From Pseudomonas fluorescens (lineage in GTDB: Bacteria; Pseudomonadota; Gammaproteobacteria; Pseudomonadales; Pseudomonadaceae): a stretch of 64,000 nucleotides of DNA. Under the pieces are notes generated by a model. The model saw only the letters and a program-made list of their open reading frames with translations. It was not told the origin of the DNA and searched no databases. The DNA is taken from NCBI RefSeq assembly GCF_000802965.1, contig NZ_JSAK01000010.1, positions 60,042 to 124,041 of the forward strand. Direction: 5' to 3'. Numbering within the stretch: the stretch's first letter is position 1; every line of letters begins with the position of its first letter. Of this stretch, positions 37,790 through 50,378 are shown in pieces. The position numbers and the translations under genes are program-made.

Positions 37790-40531
37790 ATGCCGTCCCT
37801 TGATAGCTTGAACACCCTCAAAACCCTGCAAGTCGATGACAAGACCTACCACTATTTCAGCCTGCCGGAAGCCGCCAAGAGCCTGGGCGATCTGGATAAG
37901 CTGCCGATGTCGCTGAAGGTGCTGCTGGAAAACCTGCTGCGCTGGGAAGACGAAAAAACCGTCACCGGCGCCGACCTCAAGGCGATTGCCGCCTGGCTCA
38001 AGGAGCGCCGCTCCGACCGTGAAATCCAGTACCGCCCGGCGCGGGTATTGATGCAGGATTTCACCGGCGTGCCCGCCGTGGTTGACCTTGCTGCCATGCG
38101 GGCGGCGATGGCCAAGGCCGGCGGCGATCCGCAGCGAATCAACCCGTTGTCGCCGGTGGATCTGGTGATCGACCACTCGGTGATGGTCGACAAGTTCGCC
38201 ACCAGCAACGCCTTCGAACAGAACGTCGACATCGAAATGCAGCGCAATGGTGAGCGCTACGCGTTCCTGCGCTGGGGCCAGAGCGCCTTCGACAACTTCA
38301 GCGTGGTGCCACCGGGCACCGGCATCTGCCACCAGGTGAACCTGGAATACCTCGGCCGCACCGTCTGGACCAAGGACGAGGACGGCCGCACCTACGCCTT
38401 CCCCGACACGCTGGTCGGCACCGATTCCCACACCACCATGATCAATGGCCTCGGTGTGCTCGGCTGGGGTGTTGGCGGCATCGAAGCAGAAGCGGCGATG
38501 CTCGGGCAACCGGTGTCGATGCTGATCCCGGAAGTCATCGGCTTCAAACTCACCGGCAAACTCCGCGAAGGCATCACCGCCACCGACCTGGTGCTGACCG
38601 TCACCCAGATGCTGCGCAAGAAAGGCGTGGTCGGCAAATTCGTCGAGTTTTACGGTGATGGCCTCGCCGATCTACCGCTGGCCGACCGCGCGACCATCGC
38701 CAACATGGCCCCGGAATACGGCGCCACCTGCGGCTTTTTCCCGGTGGATGACGTGACGCTGGATTACCTGCGCCTGTCCGGCCGCCCCGTTGAGACCGTG
38801 AAACTGGTCGAGGCCTACAGCAAGGCTCAGGGCTTGTGGCGCCTGCCCGGTCAGGAGCCGGTGTTCACTGACAGCCTGGCGCTGGACATGGCCACCGTCG
38901 AAGCCAGCCTCGCCGGACCGAAGCGTCCACAGGATCGGGTCTCGCTGCCCAACGTCGCGCAAGCGTTCAGTGACTTCACCGACCTGCAATTCAAACCCAC
39001 CAGCAAGGAAGAAGGTCGACTGGAAAGTGAAGGCGGTGGCGGCGTCGCGGTCGGCAATGCCGATCTGGCCGGCGAAGCGGACTACGAGTCCGAAGGTCAG
39101 ACCTATCGGCTGAAAAACGGCGCCGTGGTGATTGCTGCGATCACCTCGTGCACCAACACTTCCAACCCGAGCGTGATGATGGCCGCCGGGCTGGTGGCGA
39201 AAAAGGCTGTGGAAAAAGGCTTGAAGCGCAAGCCGTGGGTGAAAAGCTCGCTGGCGCCCGGCTCGAAAGTCGTCACCGACTATTACGAAGCGGCGGGCCT
39301 CACCCAGTACCTCGATGAATTGGGTTTTGCGTTGGTCGGGTATGGCTGCACTACTTGCATCGGCAACTCAGGGCCGTTGCCGGAACCGATCGAAAAAGCC
39401 ATTCAGAAAGCCGACCTGACCGTGGCTTCGGTGCTGTCGGGCAACCGCAACTTCGAAGGCCGGGTCCATCCGCTGGTGAAAACCAACTGGCTGGCCTCGC
39501 CTCCGCTGGTGGTCGCGTTTGCGCTAGCCGGTACGGTGCGCATCGATATCAGCAGCGAGCCTCTGGGCGAAGACCGCGATGGCAATCCCGTGTACCTGCG
39601 GGATATCTGGCCGAGCAGCAAGGAAATCGCTGACGCAGTGAGTCAGGTCAACACCGCGATGTTCCACAAGGAATACGCCGAGGTTTTTGCCGGCGACGAG
39701 CAGTGGCAGGCGATCCAGGTCCCGCAAGCGGCTACCTATGTCTGGCAAGCGGATTCGACCTACATCCAGCATCCACCATTTTTCGATGACATCGGCGGTC
39801 CGCCACCGGTGGTCAAGGACGTGGCGGGGGCCAGAATCCTTGCGCTGCTCGGCGACTCGGTGACCACCGACCACATCTCCCCGGCCGGCAACATCAAGGC
39901 TGACAGTCCGGCAGGCCAGTATCTGCGCGACAAAGGTGTGGAACCGCGGGACTTCAACTCCTACGGCTCCCGGCGCGGCAACCATGAAGTGATGATGCGC
40001 GGCACCTTTGCCAACATCCGCATCCGTAACGAGATGCTCAGCGGTGAGGAAGGCGGCAACACGTTCTACATTCCGACCATGGAGAAAATGCCGATCTACG
40101 ACGCAGCCATGCGTTATCAAGCCGCGGGCACGCCGTTGGTGGTGATCGCCGGCCAGGAATACGGCACCGGATCGAGCCGTGACTGGGCCGCCAAGGGCAC
40201 TAATTTGCTCGGAGTGAAAGCAGTCATCGCCGAGAGCTTTGAACGGATTCACCGTTCCAACCTGGTGGGCATGGGTGTGCTGCCGTTGCAGTTCAAGCTC
40301 GATCAGAACCGCAAGAGCCTGAACCTGACCGGCAAGGAAACCTTGGATATTCTTGGCCTGACCGGCGTAGAGCTGACCCCGCGAATGAACCTGACCCTGG
40401 TCATCACCCGTGAAAACGGCAGCCGCGAGAAAATCGAGGTGTTGTGCCGGATCGATACATTGAATGAGGTGGAGTACTTCAAGTCCGGAGGGATTTTGCA
40501 TTACGTGTTGCGACAGTTGATTGCGTCGTAA
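37790..40531 (+). CDS. acnA: Aconitate hydratase A
   Basis: 913-residue citric acid cycle enzyme (citrate to isocitrate). The [4Fe-4S] cluster ligands are Cys454 (SCTNTSNPS) and Cys520/Cys523 ([11 protein letters not shown]). The swivel domain has [37 protein letters not shown] and [14 protein letters not shown]. The ATG at 37790 is chosen because AAAGGAG stands 7 bases ahead. It ends at a terminator, and the aerotaxis gene follows, as in P. aeruginosa (PA1562-PA1561). Confidence 0.97.
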   Translation: MPSLDSLNTLKTLQVDDKTYHYFSLPEAAKSLGDLDKLPMSLKVLLENLLRWEDEKTVTGADLKAIAAWLKERRSDREIQYRPARVLMQDFTGVPAVVDLAAMRAAMAKAGGDPQRINPLSPVDLVIDHSVMVDKFATSNAFEQNVDIEMQRNGERYAFLRWGQSAFDNFSVVPPGTGICHQVNLEYLGRTVWTKDEDGRTYAFPDTLVGTDSHTTMINGLGVLGWGVGGIEAEAAMLGQPVSMLIPEVIGFKLTGKLREGITATDLVLTVTQMLRKKGVVGKFVEFYGDGLADLPLADRATIANMAPEYGATCGFFPVDDVTLDYLRLSGRPVETVKLVEAYSKAQGLWRLPGQEPVFTDSLALDMATVEASLAGPKRPQDRVSLPNVAQAFSDFTDLQFKPTSKEEGRLESEGGGGVAVGNADLAGEADYESEGQTYRLKNGAVVIAAITSCTNTSNPSVMMAAGLVAKKAVEKGLKRKPWVKSSLAPGSKVVTDYYEAAGLTQYLDELGFALVGYGCTTCIGNSGPLPEPIEKAIQKADLTVASVLSGNRNFEGRVHPLVKTNWLASPPLVVAFALAGTVRIDISSEPLGEDRDGNPVYLRDIWPSSKEIADAVSQVNTAMFHKEYAEVFAGDEQWQAIQVPQAATYVWQADSTYIQHPPFFDDIGGPPPVVKDVAGARILALLGDSVTTDHISPAGNIKADSPAGQYLRDKGVEPRDFNSYGSRRGNHEVMMRGTFANIRIRNEMLSGEEGGNTFYIPTMEKMPIYDAAMRYQAAGTPLVVIAGQEYGTGSSRDWAAKGTNLLGVKAVIAESFERIHRSNLVGMGVLPLQFKLDQNRKSLNLTGKETLDILGLTGVELTPRMNLTLVITRENGSREKIEVLCRIDTLNEVEYFKSGGILHYVLRQLIAS

Positions 40532-40547
40532 GCGCTTGCTGACACAG

Positions 40548-40574
40548 ACACCGCCTTCGGGCGGTGTTTTTATT
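40548..40574 (+). terminator. Terminator of acnA
   Basis: ACACCGCC and GGCGGTGT pair around TTCGG-type loop bases and are followed by TTTTTATTT, 17 bases after the stop. Confidence 0.92.
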
Positions 40575-40620
40575 TGGGACGCCACCAATACAATCGCCTG
40601 CCTCTGGTCAAACTTTTTTC

Positions 40621-40710
40621 TGTGGGAGCGGGCTTGCCCGCGATAGCGGAGTGTCTAGCAGCACATATGTTGAATGTGCCGGCCCCATCGCGGGCAAGCC
40701 CGCTCCCACA
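40621..40710. repeat. REP pair (REPIN-like), family C
   Basis: TGTGGGAGCGGGCTTGCCCG and its inverse GGGCAAGCCCGCTCCCACA enclose a spacer of about 45 bases. The arms match perfectly. The rest of the 345-base gap between acnA and aer holds only the terminator and the aer promoter. Confidence 0.9.
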
Positions 40711-40876
40711 AGGACTGAGGCTACCCGCAGATTCGCTTTGAGTTGTTCACGTATCCGATACCTCCCAGCTGACGCAAGGCTCATTTTGCGACGCACCACT
40801 GATTATCAAAAAATAACCTCAACAAATCCCCGCCGACGCCGATACAGCACTTGATAGCCTTGCGGATTAATAAGCC

Positions 40877-42442
40877 ATGCGTAACAACCAGCCAATTACA
40901 CAACGCGAACGGACCTTTCCGGCTCAGCAACGGTTGATTTCCACCACCGATGCCAAGGGCATGATCACCTACTGCAACGACGACTTCGTCGAGATCAGCG
41001 GGTTTTCTCGTGAAGAACTGATCCGCGCGCCGCACAACCTGGTGCGTCACCCAGACGTTCCGGCCGCGGTTTTCGCGCACATGTGGGCGACATTGAAACA
41101 AGGCTTGCCATGGATGGGCATTGTCAAGAATCGCTGCAAGAGCGGTGATCACTATTGGGTCAACGCCTATGTGACGCCGATCTTCGAAGGCAATCAGGTG
41201 ATCGGTTACGAGTCGGTGCGGGTCAAGCCCACCGCCGAGCAGATCCGCCGCGCCGAAGCGCTCTACCAACGCATCAATCAGGGCAAGTCGGCCATTCCTT
41301 CGACCGATAAATGGCTACCGGTCCTGCAGGACTGGCTGCCTTTCATTCTGGTCAGCCAGCTGAGCTTCATGATCGGCGCCTCGCTCAACTCCCACTGGGG
41401 CTTTGCCCTGGCTGCCGGGCTTTCGGTGCCGTTGGGCTTGATGGGCCTGAGCTGGCAACAACGCGGGCTCAAGCGCTTGCTGCGCCTGGCCGAGCAGACC
41501 ACCTCCGACCCGCTGATCGCCCAGATGTACACCGACAGCCGTGGCGCCCAGGCACGCCTGGAGATGTCGATCCTCAGCCAGGAAGCGCGCCTGAAAACCT
41601 GCCTGACCCGTCTGCAGGACACCGCCGAGCACCTGACCGATCAAGCGAAGCAGTCCGACAACCTGGCCCACAGCAGCTCTACCGGCCTGGAACGTCAGCG
41701 CGTCGAAACCGAGCAAGTGGCCACCGCCGTCAACCAGATGGCTGCCACCACGCAGGAAGTCGCCAGCCACGTGCAGCGCACTGCCGACGCTACCCAGCAA
41801 GCCAATTTGCTGACCGGTCGCGGGCGCGAAATCGCCGGGGAAACCCGCGAAGCCATTCAACGCCTGTCGGTGGTGGTTGGCGAAACCGGCCTGACCGTGA
41901 CTCAATTGGCCAAGGACAGCGATGAAATTGGCGGTGTGGTCGATGTGATCAAAGGCATCGCCGACCAGACCAACCTGTTGGCACTGAACGCGGCCATCGA
42001 AGCGGCCCGTGCCGGCGAGATGGGCCGTGGCTTTGCGGTGGTGGCCGATGAAGTGCGGCAACTGGCGCAACGCACCAGCGAATCCACCGGGCAGATTCAC
42101 GCCCTGATCGCCAAGCTCCAGCAGACTGCAGGCACGGCGGTGCAAACCATGGAAGCCGGGCATCGCCAGGCAGAAGAAGGCGTGGCGCGGGTGCTGGAAG
42201 CGGACCAGGCGCTGGTGGGGATCAGCGAAGCGGTGGCCAACATCACCGACATGACCACCCAGATCGCCGCTGCGACCGAAGAGCAAAGCGCGGTCGCCGA
42301 AGAGATCAGCCGCAACATCAGCAACATCTCGCACCTGGCTGACCAGACTTCGGAACAGGCGCAGAACTCGGCGTTGCTGAGTAAAGAGCTGACCAAGACG
42401 GCGAATACCCAGTATTCGTTGGTGGAGCGGTTTAACCGCTAA
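40877..42442 (+). CDS. aer: Aerotaxis receptor Aer (PAS methyl-accepting protein)
   Basis: 521-residue inner-membrane sensor that steers swimming toward favourable oxygen or redox levels. The N-terminal PAS domain (about 20-120) has [29 protein letters not shown] and NLVRHPDVP, the FAD-binding signature of Aer. Two membrane segments lie near residues 155-195. The cytoplasmic signalling hairpin is [37 protein letters not shown]. The neighbour acnA is the same as in P. aeruginosa. Its stop codon is followed at once by a family A repeat. Confidence 0.94.
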   Translation: MRNNQPITQRERTFPAQQRLISTTDAKGMITYCNDDFVEISGFSREELIRAPHNLVRHPDVPAAVFAHMWATLKQGLPWMGIVKNRCKSGDHYWVNAYVTPIFEGNQVIGYESVRVKPTAEQIRRAEALYQRINQGKSAIPSTDKWLPVLQDWLPFILVSQLSFMIGASLNSHWGFALAAGLSVPLGLMGLSWQQRGLKRLLRLAEQTTSDPLIAQMYTDSRGAQARLEMSILSQEARLKTCLTRLQDTAEHLTDQAKQSDNLAHSSSTGLERQRVETEQVATAVNQMAATTQEVASHVQRTADATQQANLLTGRGREIAGETREAIQRLSVVVGETGLTVTQLAKDSDEIGGVVDVIKGIADQTNLLALNAAIEAARAGEMGRGFAVVADEVRQLAQRTSESTGQIHALIAKLQQTAGTAVQTMEAGHRQAEEGVARVLEADQALVGISEAVANITDMTTQIAAATEEQSAVAEEISRNISNISHLADQTSEQAQNSALLSKELTKTANTQYSLVERFNR

Positions 42443-42522
42443 AAAGATCGCAGGCTGCGCCAGCTCCTACAGGGATCACATTCCCCTGTAGGAGCTGCCG
42501 AAGGCTGCGATCTTTTGATCTT
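42443..42522. repeat. Inverted repeat, family A, reversed order
   Basis: Here the inverted arm (AAAGATCGCAGGCTGCGCC) comes first and the direct arm (TGTAGGAGCTGCCGAAGGCT) second, around 10 bases. It sits exactly between two convergent genes and may act as a terminator for both. Confidence 0.8.
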
Positions 42523-42527
42523 GCTCC

Positions 42528-43202
42528 TCACAAAAACCCCGCTACCTTATCTGCCGCAACCGCCAAATGCTGCTCATGACTAAACCCCGAAGCCTTCAAC
42601 GGTTTCAAATCATGATCCCCCGCCACCAGCCAGAACACCTCGATATTCGGTGACAAGGCATAGCCCTCGACCGCCTCGCGATTACCCAACGCATCCCGCT
42701 CGCCCTGCACGATCAACGTCCGCGTCTTCAACGCCGCCAAATGCTCGACCCGCGGCTTCTCCGGTTTGCCCACGGCATAAAACGGATAGCCCAGACACAC
42801 CAACGCATCCGCACCCAACTCATCCGCCAATAAACTCGCCATCCGCCCGCCCATGGACTTGCCGCCAATGGCCAGCGACCCAGCGACATGGCGTCGCACT
42901 ACGGCATACACCTCGCGCCAGCATTCCAGCAGCTTCGGCGCTGGATTGGGCGGCCGCTTGCCGCCGTCGACACGCCGTTGCGCCATGTACGGAAATTCGA
43001 AGCGCAACACGTTGACGCCACGTGCGGCAAGGCGCGCAGCCATGTTGTTCATCCAGTCGCTGTCCATCGGCGCGCCGGCGCCGTGGGCCAGGATCAGCGT
43101 CGTCGATGCCGGCGCCACGGCGGCGTCCCACAACCATCCATGTTCCCGCACACACTGCGCCCATTGATCCCCGTCAATACCGGCCTTGTGCCCTTTGTCC
43201 AT
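42528..43202 (-). CDS. Alpha/beta-fold hydrolase (KANL3/Tex30 type)
   Basis: 224 residues. The nucleophile elbow is GGKSMGGRMAS with Ser116. The oxyanion strand is LILAHGAGAPMDSDWM, the acid is in GERDALGN and the His in VAGDHDLKP. It resembles the uncharacterised dienelactone-hydrolase-like family often annotated as alpha/beta hydrolase; the substrate is unknown. Its 5' codons contain a perfect ANR box that should serve the divergent cbb3 operon, so this gene and ccoN share a control region. Confidence 0.85.
   Translation of the reverse strand: MDKGHKAGIDGDQWAQCVREHGWLWDAAVAPASTTLILAHGAGAPMDSDWMNNMAARLAARGVNVLRFEFPYMAQRRVDGGKRPPNPAPKLLECWREVYAVVRRHVAGSLAIGGKSMGGRMASLLADELGADALVCLGYPFYAVGKPEKPRVEHLAALKTRTLIVQGERDALGNREAVEGYALSPNIEVFWLVAGDHDLKPLKASGFSHEQHLAVAADKVAGFL
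43164..43177. promoter_or_regulatory. ANR box for the first cbb3 operon
   Basis: TTGATCCCCGTCAA matches the ANR/FNR consensus TTGAY-N4-RTCAA at every defined position. It lies about 111 bases upstream of ccoN, inside codons 9-13 of the divergent hydrolase gene. Confidence 0.75.
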
Positions 43203-43288
43203 GCTTGCCTCGCTTTTAGTCTGCCTATAACTCCGGCCGAAGGGCGCGCCGCTTGCGCTTCCTTCGGCTGAACCGTGGATGGGGAACC

Positions 43289-44713
43289 ATGAACACTTCT
43301 ATCAGTACCGCCTACAACTACAAGGTGGTCCGCCAATTCGCCATTATGACGGTGGTGTGGGGCATCGTCGGTATGGGGCTCGGGGTTTTTCTCGCCGCCC
43401 AGTTGGTCTGGCCCGAACTCAACTTCAATTTGCCGTGGACCAGCTTCGGCCGCTTGCGCCCGCTGCACACCAACGCGGTGATCTTCGCCTTCGGCGGCTG
43501 CGCCTTGTTCGCCAGTTCGTTTTACTCGGTGCAACGCACCTGCCAGGCGCAATTGTTCGCACCGAAAATCGCCGCGTTCTGCTTCTGGGGCTGGCAGCTG
43601 GTGATCCTGTTGGCGGCCATCAGCCTGCCGCTGGGCTACACCAGCTCCAAGGAATACGCCGAGCTGGAATGGCCGATCGACATCCTGATCACCATTGTCT
43701 GGGTCGCCTACGCCGTGGTGTTTTTCGGCACGATCATGCAGCGCAAGACCAAGCACATTTATGTCGGTAACTGGTTCTTCGGTGCGTTCATCATCACTGT
43801 GGCGATTCTGCACATCGTCAACAACCTTGAGCTGCCGGTGAGTTTCACCAAGTCCTACTCGCTGTACTCCGGCGCAACAGACGCGATGGTGCAGTGGTGG
43901 TACGGGCACAACGCCGTGGGCTTTTTCCTCACCGCCGGTTTTCTCGGGATGATGTATTACTTCGTGCCGAAACAGGCCGAGCGTCCGGTGTATTCCTATC
44001 GCCTGTCGATCGTGCACTTCTGGGCGCTGATCACCCTGTACATCTGGGCCGGTCCGCACCACTTGCACTACACCGCATTGCCGGACTGGGCGCAGTCGCT
44101 GGGCATGGTGATGTCGCTGATCCTGCTGGCGCCGAGTTGGGGCGGGATGATCAACGGCATGATGACCCTGTCGGGCGCCTGGCATAAGTTGCGCAGCGAC
44201 CCGATCCTGCGTTTCCTGGTGGTGTCGCTGGCGTTCTATGGCATGTCGACCTTCGAAGGGCCGATGATGGCGATCAAGACCGTCAACGCCCTCTCCCACT
44301 ACACCGACTGGACCATCGGCCACGTCCACGCCGGCGCGCTCGGCTGGGTGGCGATGATTTCCATCGGCGCGCTGTACCACATGATCCCGAAAGTCTTCGG
44401 ACGCGAGCAGATGCACAGCATCGGCCTGATCAACGCGCACTTCTGGCTTGCCACCATCGGCACCGTTTTGTACATCGCCTCGATGTGGGTCAACGGCATC
44501 GCCCAGGGCCTGATGTGGCGTGCGGTAAACGAGGACGGCACGCTGACCTACTCCTTCGTCGAAACCCTGGTGGCCAGCCACCCAGGCTTCGTCGTGCGGT
44601 TGGTGGGTGGTGCGATCTTCCTCAGCGGCATGTTCCTGATGGCTTACAACACCTGGCGCACCGTGCGGGCCTCACAGCCTGCCGAAGCCGCCGCTGCCGC
44701 GCAGATGGCCTGA
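43289..44713 (+). CDS. ccoN: cbb3 cytochrome oxidase subunit I, first operon
   Basis: 474-residue catalytic subunit with 12 membrane segments, reducing oxygen at the haem b3-CuB centre. Haem and copper ligand regions include [54 protein letters not shown] and [17 protein letters not shown]. The ATG at 43289 ([17 protein letters not shown]) has GGGGA just upstream; the longer frame is not supported. By gene order and by its ANR box this corresponds to the low-oxygen-induced cbb3-2 operon (ccoN2) of P. aeruginosa. Confidence 0.95.
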   Translation: MNTSISTAYNYKVVRQFAIMTVVWGIVGMGLGVFLAAQLVWPELNFNLPWTSFGRLRPLHTNAVIFAFGGCALFASSFYSVQRTCQAQLFAPKIAAFCFWGWQLVILLAAISLPLGYTSSKEYAELEWPIDILITIVWVAYAVVFFGTIMQRKTKHIYVGNWFFGAFIITVAILHIVNNLELPVSFTKSYSLYSGATDAMVQWWYGHNAVGFFLTAGFLGMMYYFVPKQAERPVYSYRLSIVHFWALITLYIWAGPHHLHYTALPDWAQSLGMVMSLILLAPSWGGMINGMMTLSGAWHKLRSDPILRFLVVSLAFYGMSTFEGPMMAIKTVNALSHYTDWTIGHVHAGALGWVAMISIGALYHMIPKVFGREQMHSIGLINAHFWLATIGTVLYIASMWVNGIAQGLMWRAVNEDGTLTYSFVETLVASHPGFVVRLVGGAIFLSGMFLMAYNTWRTVRASQPAEAAAAAQMA

Positions 44714-44723
44714 GGAGTCCGCC

Positions 44724-45332
44724 ATGAAACACGAAACAATCGAGAAAAACGTCGGCCTGTTGCTGCTGCTGATGATCCTGGCCGTGAGCATCGGCGGCCT
44801 GACCCAAATCGTCCCGCTGTTCTTCCAGGATGTGACCAACAAACCGGTGGAAGGCATGAAGCCCTACACCGCGCTGCAACTCGAAGGCCGTGACATTTAT
44901 ATCCGCGAAGGATGTGTCGGCTGCCACTCGCAGATGATCCGCCCGTTCCGCGCCGAGACCGAGCGCTACGGGCACTACTCGGTGGCCGGTGAAAGCGTCT
45001 GGGATCACCCGTTCCTGTGGGGCTCGAAACGCACCGGGCCGGACCTGGCCCGGGTCGGCGCGCGCTATTCGGATGATTGGCATCGCGCGCACTTGTACAA
45101 CCCGCGCAACGTCGTGCCGGAATCGAAAATGCCGGCGTACCCGTGGCTGGTGGCCAACCAGCTCGACAGCAGTCACACCGAAAGCAAGGTCAAGGCGATG
45201 CGCACGCTCGGCGTGCCGTACACCGACGACGACATCGCCAGCAGCGTCGAGTCGCTCAAGGGCAAGACCGAAATGGACGCACTGGTCGCCTACCTGCAAG
45301 TGCTCGGCACTGCGATCAAGAGCAAGAGGTGA
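44724..45332 (+). CDS. ccoO: cbb3 oxidase monohaem subunit II, first operon
   Basis: 202-residue membrane-anchored cytochrome c. The single haem c site is CVGCH at residues 64-68 in [15 protein letters not shown]; one N-terminal membrane helix ([20 protein letters not shown]) anchors it with the haem in the periplasm. It passes electrons from CcoP to CcoN. GAGGAG stands 8 bases before the start, 10 bases after ccoN, so the genes are cotranscribed. Confidence 0.96.
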   Translation: MKHETIEKNVGLLLLLMILAVSIGGLTQIVPLFFQDVTNKPVEGMKPYTALQLEGRDIYIREGCVGCHSQMIRPFRAETERYGHYSVAGESVWDHPFLWGSKRTGPDLARVGARYSDDWHRAHLYNPRNVVPESKMPAYPWLVANQLDSSHTESKVKAMRTLGVPYTDDDIASSVESLKGKTEMDALVAYLQVLGTAIKSKR

Positions 45333-45335
45333 GCC

Positions 45336-45533
45336 ATGGTCTTTGAAATGAGCAGTGGAATGATCCGCGGCCTGGGCACGGTCGTGGTGTTCGTGGCCTT
45401 CGTCGGCCTGACGCTGTGGGTGTTCAACAGCAAGCGCAATCCTGAGTTCGCCGAGGCGCGCCTGCTGCCGTTCGCCGACGAATCACAATCCGACATCACC
45501 CAAGAACCCGCAACAAGGAGTACCCGGCCATGA
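45336..45533 (+). CDS. ccoQ: cbb3 oxidase small subunit CcoQ, first operon
   Basis: 65-residue single-helix membrane protein ([23 protein letters not shown]) with a polar C-terminus, which stabilises the oxidase and its interaction with CcoP. It starts 3 bases after ccoO and overlaps the start of ccoP by 4 bases. Sequence resembles the second copy ([23 protein letters not shown]). Confidence 0.92.
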   Translation: MVFEMSSGMIRGLGTVVVFVAFVGLTLWVFNSKRNPEFAEARLLPFADESQSDITQEPATRSTRP

Positions 45534-46483
45534 CCACCTTCTGGAGTACGTGGATCTGCGTACTGACCATCGGCAGCCTGATCGGCCTGACCTGGCTGCT
45601 GATCGGCACCCGCAAGGGTGAAACCAAGGGCAGTGTCGACCAGACCATGGGCCACAGCTTCGACGGCATCGAGGAGTACGACAACCCGTTGCCGCAATGG
45701 TGGTTCATGTTGTTCGCCGGCACCCTGGTGTTTGCCGTCGGCTACTTGATCCTTTATCCGGGCCTGGGCAACTGGAAAGGCATCCTGCCCGGTTACACCA
45801 ACGGTTGGACCGGCGTGCACGAGTGGGAAAAGGAGATGGACAAGGCTGATGCCAAGTTCGGACCGATCTTCGCCAAATTCGCTGCGATGCCGGTGGAAGA
45901 AGTGGCCAAGGACCCGCAAGCGTTGAAAATGGGCGGTCGCCTGTTTGCCTCCAATTGCTCGGTGTGCCACGGCTCGGATGCCAAGGGCGCGTTCGGCTTC
46001 CCCAACCTGGCGGACAGCGACTGGCGCTGGGGCGGCCATGCCGAAACCATCAAGACCACCATCATGGGCGGGCGTATGGCGGCGATGCCGGCCTGGGGCG
46101 AAATCCTCGGCGACGCCGGCGTGAAGAACGTCGCGGCCTATGTGCGCCATGAACTGGCCGGCCTGCCACTGCCTGCCGACAGCGATGCCGACCTGCAAGC
46201 CGGCCAACAAGCGTTCAGCACGACCTGCACTGCTTGTCACGGGGCAAACGGCCAGGGCACTGAAGCCATGGGCGCGCCGAACCTGACGCACCCGGCCGGT
46301 TTTATCTACGGTACAAGCCTGGCGCAACTGCAACAAACCATCCGCCATGGTCGCCAGGGGCATATGCCGGCGCAGAACGAACTGCTCGGCAACGATAAGG
46401 TTCAGCTGCTGGCCGCTTATGTGTACAGTCTGTCGCACTCTGCCGGCGCCGAGCGTTTGCAGGCCGAAAGCAAAGGCAAATAA
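45530..46483 (+). CDS. ccoP: cbb3 oxidase dihaem subunit III, first operon
   Basis: 317-residue electron-entry subunit. Two membrane helices (about 8-25 and 57-77) precede two cytochrome c domains with haem sites CSVCH (143-147) and CTACH (233-237). It takes electrons from the bc1 complex through soluble cytochromes. It lacks the extra 14 residues found after LPGY in the second copy. It is the last gene of the operon; I see no strong terminator directly behind it. Confidence 0.95.
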   Translation: MTTFWSTWICVLTIGSLIGLTWLLIGTRKGETKGSVDQTMGHSFDGIEEYDNPLPQWWFMLFAGTLVFAVGYLILYPGLGNWKGILPGYTNGWTGVHEWEKEMDKADAKFGPIFAKFAAMPVEEVAKDPQALKMGGRLFASNCSVCHGSDAKGAFGFPNLADSDWRWGGHAETIKTTIMGGRMAAMPAWGEILGDAGVKNVAAYVRHELAGLPLPADSDADLQAGQQAFSTTCTACHGANGQGTEAMGAPNLTHPAGFIYGTSLAQLQQTIRHGRQGHMPAQNELLGNDKVQLLAAYVYSLSHSAGAERLQAESKGK

Positions 46484-46965
46484 ATCTTGAGCGCTCTACT
46501 GCCGCACTCTCCGGAATGCGGCAGTTCCCTGCCCCTTTGCGACCCATTGTCGCACCCTCCTTCAGTCTTCCTTTCGGATCGCCAGATTCGGGTCTAAGCT
46601 TCCCCCGATGCGGACTGGCCAGTGCTGGTTCCAGGTCGACCCTGAACGATGTGTTCGACGAATCTGCCCGATGACAAGCCGCAAAGGCTGGTAGATACCG
46701 GCTGTCGCGCCAATTGCCTTCGGTCACTCATTCGTTGCGTTTGAACACACCCTGTTACACCCGACCTGACCCCCTCGCTTGATCTCTCCGCCGGGACGAT
46801 TTGTCCATGGGTAATTTTACCCTTACGCGGCGCATGGAAAGGCCGCAGAATCAGCATTTGAAAGCATTGACCCAGGTCATGGCGCGTTGCAATGACCCCC
46901 CGCTTTCTACATACTTGCGGCCGATTTTTAATCCTAATAAAACACCCAAACCGTGGAACCTTAGA
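46484..46965 (+). promoter_or_regulatory. Leader and promoter region of the second cbb3 operon
   Basis: 482 bases without a convincing gene. A reading frame joined to ccoN runs through part of it but is not conserved with the first copy. An imperfect ANR box lies at 46867. A promoter inside this stretch is expected because the two operons behave separately in P. aeruginosa. Confidence 0.5.
46867..46880. promoter_or_regulatory. Imperfect ANR box ahead of the second cbb3 operon
   Basis: TTGACCCAGGTCAT matches TTGAY-N4-RTCAA except at the last base. It is 86 bases before the ccoN start. Confidence 0.45.
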
Positions 46966-48407
<1,442 letters not shown>

Positions 48408-48408
<1 letters not shown>

Positions 48409-49016
48409 TGAAGCATGAAGCAGTCGAGAAGAACATTGGCCTGCTGGCCTTCTTCATGGTTATCGCCGTCAGCGTCGGCGGCCTGACCCAGATCGTTCCG
48501 CTGTTTTTCCAGGACGTTACCAACAAGCCGGTCGAAGGCATGAAGCCTCGCTCCGCCCTTGAACTGGAAGGCCGCGATATCTACATCGCCAACGGATGCG
48601 TCAGCTGCCACTCGCAGATGATCCGCCCGTTCCGTGCTGAAACCGAACGCTACGGCCACTACTCGGTCGCCGGTGAAAGCGTCTGGGATCACCCGTTCCT
48701 GTGGGGTTCCAAGCGTACCGGTCCGGACCTGGCCCGTGTCGGCGGTCGTTACTCCGATGACTGGCAGCGTGCGCACTTGTACAACCCGCGCAACGTAGTG
48801 CCCGAGTCGAAAATGCCGGCCTACCCGTTCCTCGTGGAAAACAAGCTCGACGGCAAAGACACCGCCAAGAAAATGGAAGTCTTGCGCACGCTCGGCGTCC
48901 CTTACACCGACGAAGACATCGCCGGCGCCAAGGATGCTGTGAAGGGCAAAACCGAAATGGACGCGCTGGTGGCCTATCTGCAAGGCCTGGGCACCATCAT
49001 CAAAAGCAAACGGTGA
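48408..49016 (+). CDS. ccoO: cbb3 oxidase monohaem subunit II, second operon
   Basis: 202 residues, same length as the first copy. Haem site CVSCH at residues 64-68 ([15 protein letters not shown]). N-terminal membrane helix [20 protein letters not shown]. The ATG overlaps the ccoN stop by one base, so translation is coupled. Confidence 0.96.
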
Positions 49017-49021
49017 TCTAG

Positions 49022-49207
49022 ATGGATATCGGGATGATTCGTGGCCTGGGCACTGTTGTCGTGATGGTGGCCTTCATCGGTTTGGCGTTGTGGGTATTCA
49101 GCCCCAAGCGCAAGTCGGAGTTTGAAGACGCAACCTTGCTGCCTTTCGCGGATGATCCCGAAGCCATCAAGCACGTCGAGCAAGCTTCTAGGAGTAACAA
49201 AGAATGA
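49022..49207 (+). CDS. ccoQ: cbb3 oxidase small subunit CcoQ, second operon
   Basis: 61-residue single-helix protein ([22 protein letters not shown]) with acidic tail [16 protein letters not shown] that is also recognisable in the first copy. It starts 5 bases after ccoO and overlaps ccoP by 4 bases. Confidence 0.92.
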   Translation: MDIGMIRGLGTVVVMVAFIGLALWVFSPKRKSEFEDATLLPFADDPEAIKHVEQASRSNKE

Positions 49208-50187
49208 CTACATTCTGGAGTCTGTACGTCACAGTCCTCAGTCTCGGTACGATCTTTTCCCTGACCTGGCTGTTGCTGTCGACCCGCAAGGGCCAGCGCA
49301 GCGAAGCCACCGAAGAGACTGTAGGGCACTCCTTCGACGGGATCGAGGAGTACGACAACCCGCTGCCGAAATGGTGGTTCATGCTGTTCGTGGGCACCAT
49401 CATTTTCGCCCTGGGTTACCTGGTGCTGTACCCGGGCCTGGGCAACTGGAAAGGCCTGCTGCCAGGTTACAACTACCTGGATAACGAAAAGCAGACCGCG
49501 TTCGCCAACGGCCAGACCGGCTGGACCGGCGTTCACGAGTGGGAAAAGGAAATGGCCCGTTCGGACGCCAAGTTCGGCCCGATCTTCGCCAAGTTTGCTT
49601 CCATGCCGATCGAAGAAGTCGCCAAGGACCCGCAAGCCCTGAAGATGGGCGGCCGCCTGTTCGCCTCCAACTGCTCGGTTTGCCACGGTTCCGACGCCAA
49701 AGGCGCTTATGGCTTCCCTAACCTGACCGACGCCGACTGGCGCTGGGGCGGCGAAGCGGAAACCATCAAGACCACCATCATGGGCGGCCGTCACGCGGTC
49801 ATGCCGGCGTGGGCTGAAGTGATCGGCGAGCAAGGCGTGGCGGACGTTGCTGCATTCGTCCTGACCAACCTCGATGGCCGCAAGCTGCCGGAAGGCACCA
49901 AGGCTGACCCGGTTGCCGGGCAAAAACTGTTCGCCGCCAACTGCGTGGCTTGCCACGGCCCGGATGGTAAAGGCACACCAGCGATGGGCGCCCCTAACCT
50001 GACTCACCCGGCCGCGTTCATCTACGGTTCAAGCTTCGCGCAACTGCAGCAGACCATCCGTTACGGCCGTCAGGGGCAGATGCCTGCGCAAGAAGCCATG
50101 CAGGGTAACGACAAGGTTCACCTGCTGGCCGCCTACGTCTACAGCTTGTCTCACGGCGAGAAAGCTCCGACGGCAGACGCCCAGTAA
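49204..50187 (+). CDS. ccoP: cbb3 oxidase dihaem subunit III, second operon
   Basis: 327 residues with two membrane helices and two haem c sites, CSVCH (157-161) and CVACH (247-251). Compared with the first copy it carries an extra segment around residues 91-105 ([17 protein letters not shown]) between the second membrane helix and the first haem domain. The operon closes with the terminator at 50205. Confidence 0.95.
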   Translation: MTTFWSLYVTVLSLGTIFSLTWLLLSTRKGQRSEATEETVGHSFDGIEEYDNPLPKWWFMLFVGTIIFALGYLVLYPGLGNWKGLLPGYNYLDNEKQTAFANGQTGWTGVHEWEKEMARSDAKFGPIFAKFASMPIEEVAKDPQALKMGGRLFASNCSVCHGSDAKGAYGFPNLTDADWRWGGEAETIKTTIMGGRHAVMPAWAEVIGEQGVADVAAFVLTNLDGRKLPEGTKADPVAGQKLFAANCVACHGPDGKGTPAMGAPNLTHPAAFIYGSSFAQLQQTIRYGRQGQMPAQEAMQGNDKVHLLAAYVYSLSHGEKAPTADAQ

Positions 50188-50204
50188 GGCAAACGCTTTA
50201 TGCA

Positions 50205-50245
50205 ATAAAAAACGGCTCCGTCATTCGACGGGGCCGTTTTTGTTT
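50205..50245 (+). terminator. Terminator of the second cbb3 operon
   Basis: ACGGCTCCGTC and GACGGGGCCGT form a long stem with one mispair, followed by TTTTTGTTT. It marks the left edge of the accessory island. Confidence 0.92.
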
Positions 50246-50378
50246 AGCCCTACGGGACATCGATTGTTACGACCTCATTGCCGCCGGGATCAGTTGCAAT
50301 GATAGGTTTCTACAAGCTGTCCAGATAAAAAGCTCATACCCTGCTCGTCATTCACTCATATTCAAACAAGAAGCAAGG

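Noticed and set aside
42443..42522. Small RNA between aer and the hydrolase
   Set aside because: The whole stretch is a family A repeat with no sign of its own promoter.
43094..44581. 495-codon minus-strand frame opposite ccoN
   Set aside because: Shadow frame rich in His, Gln, Arg and Asp, typical of antisense translation in high-GC genes.
46801..46965. N-terminal extension of the second CcoN by 55 codons
   Set aside because: The first copy and the family start at the [10 protein letters not shown] region, and the ATG at 46966 gives a normal length. The extension has no counterpart.
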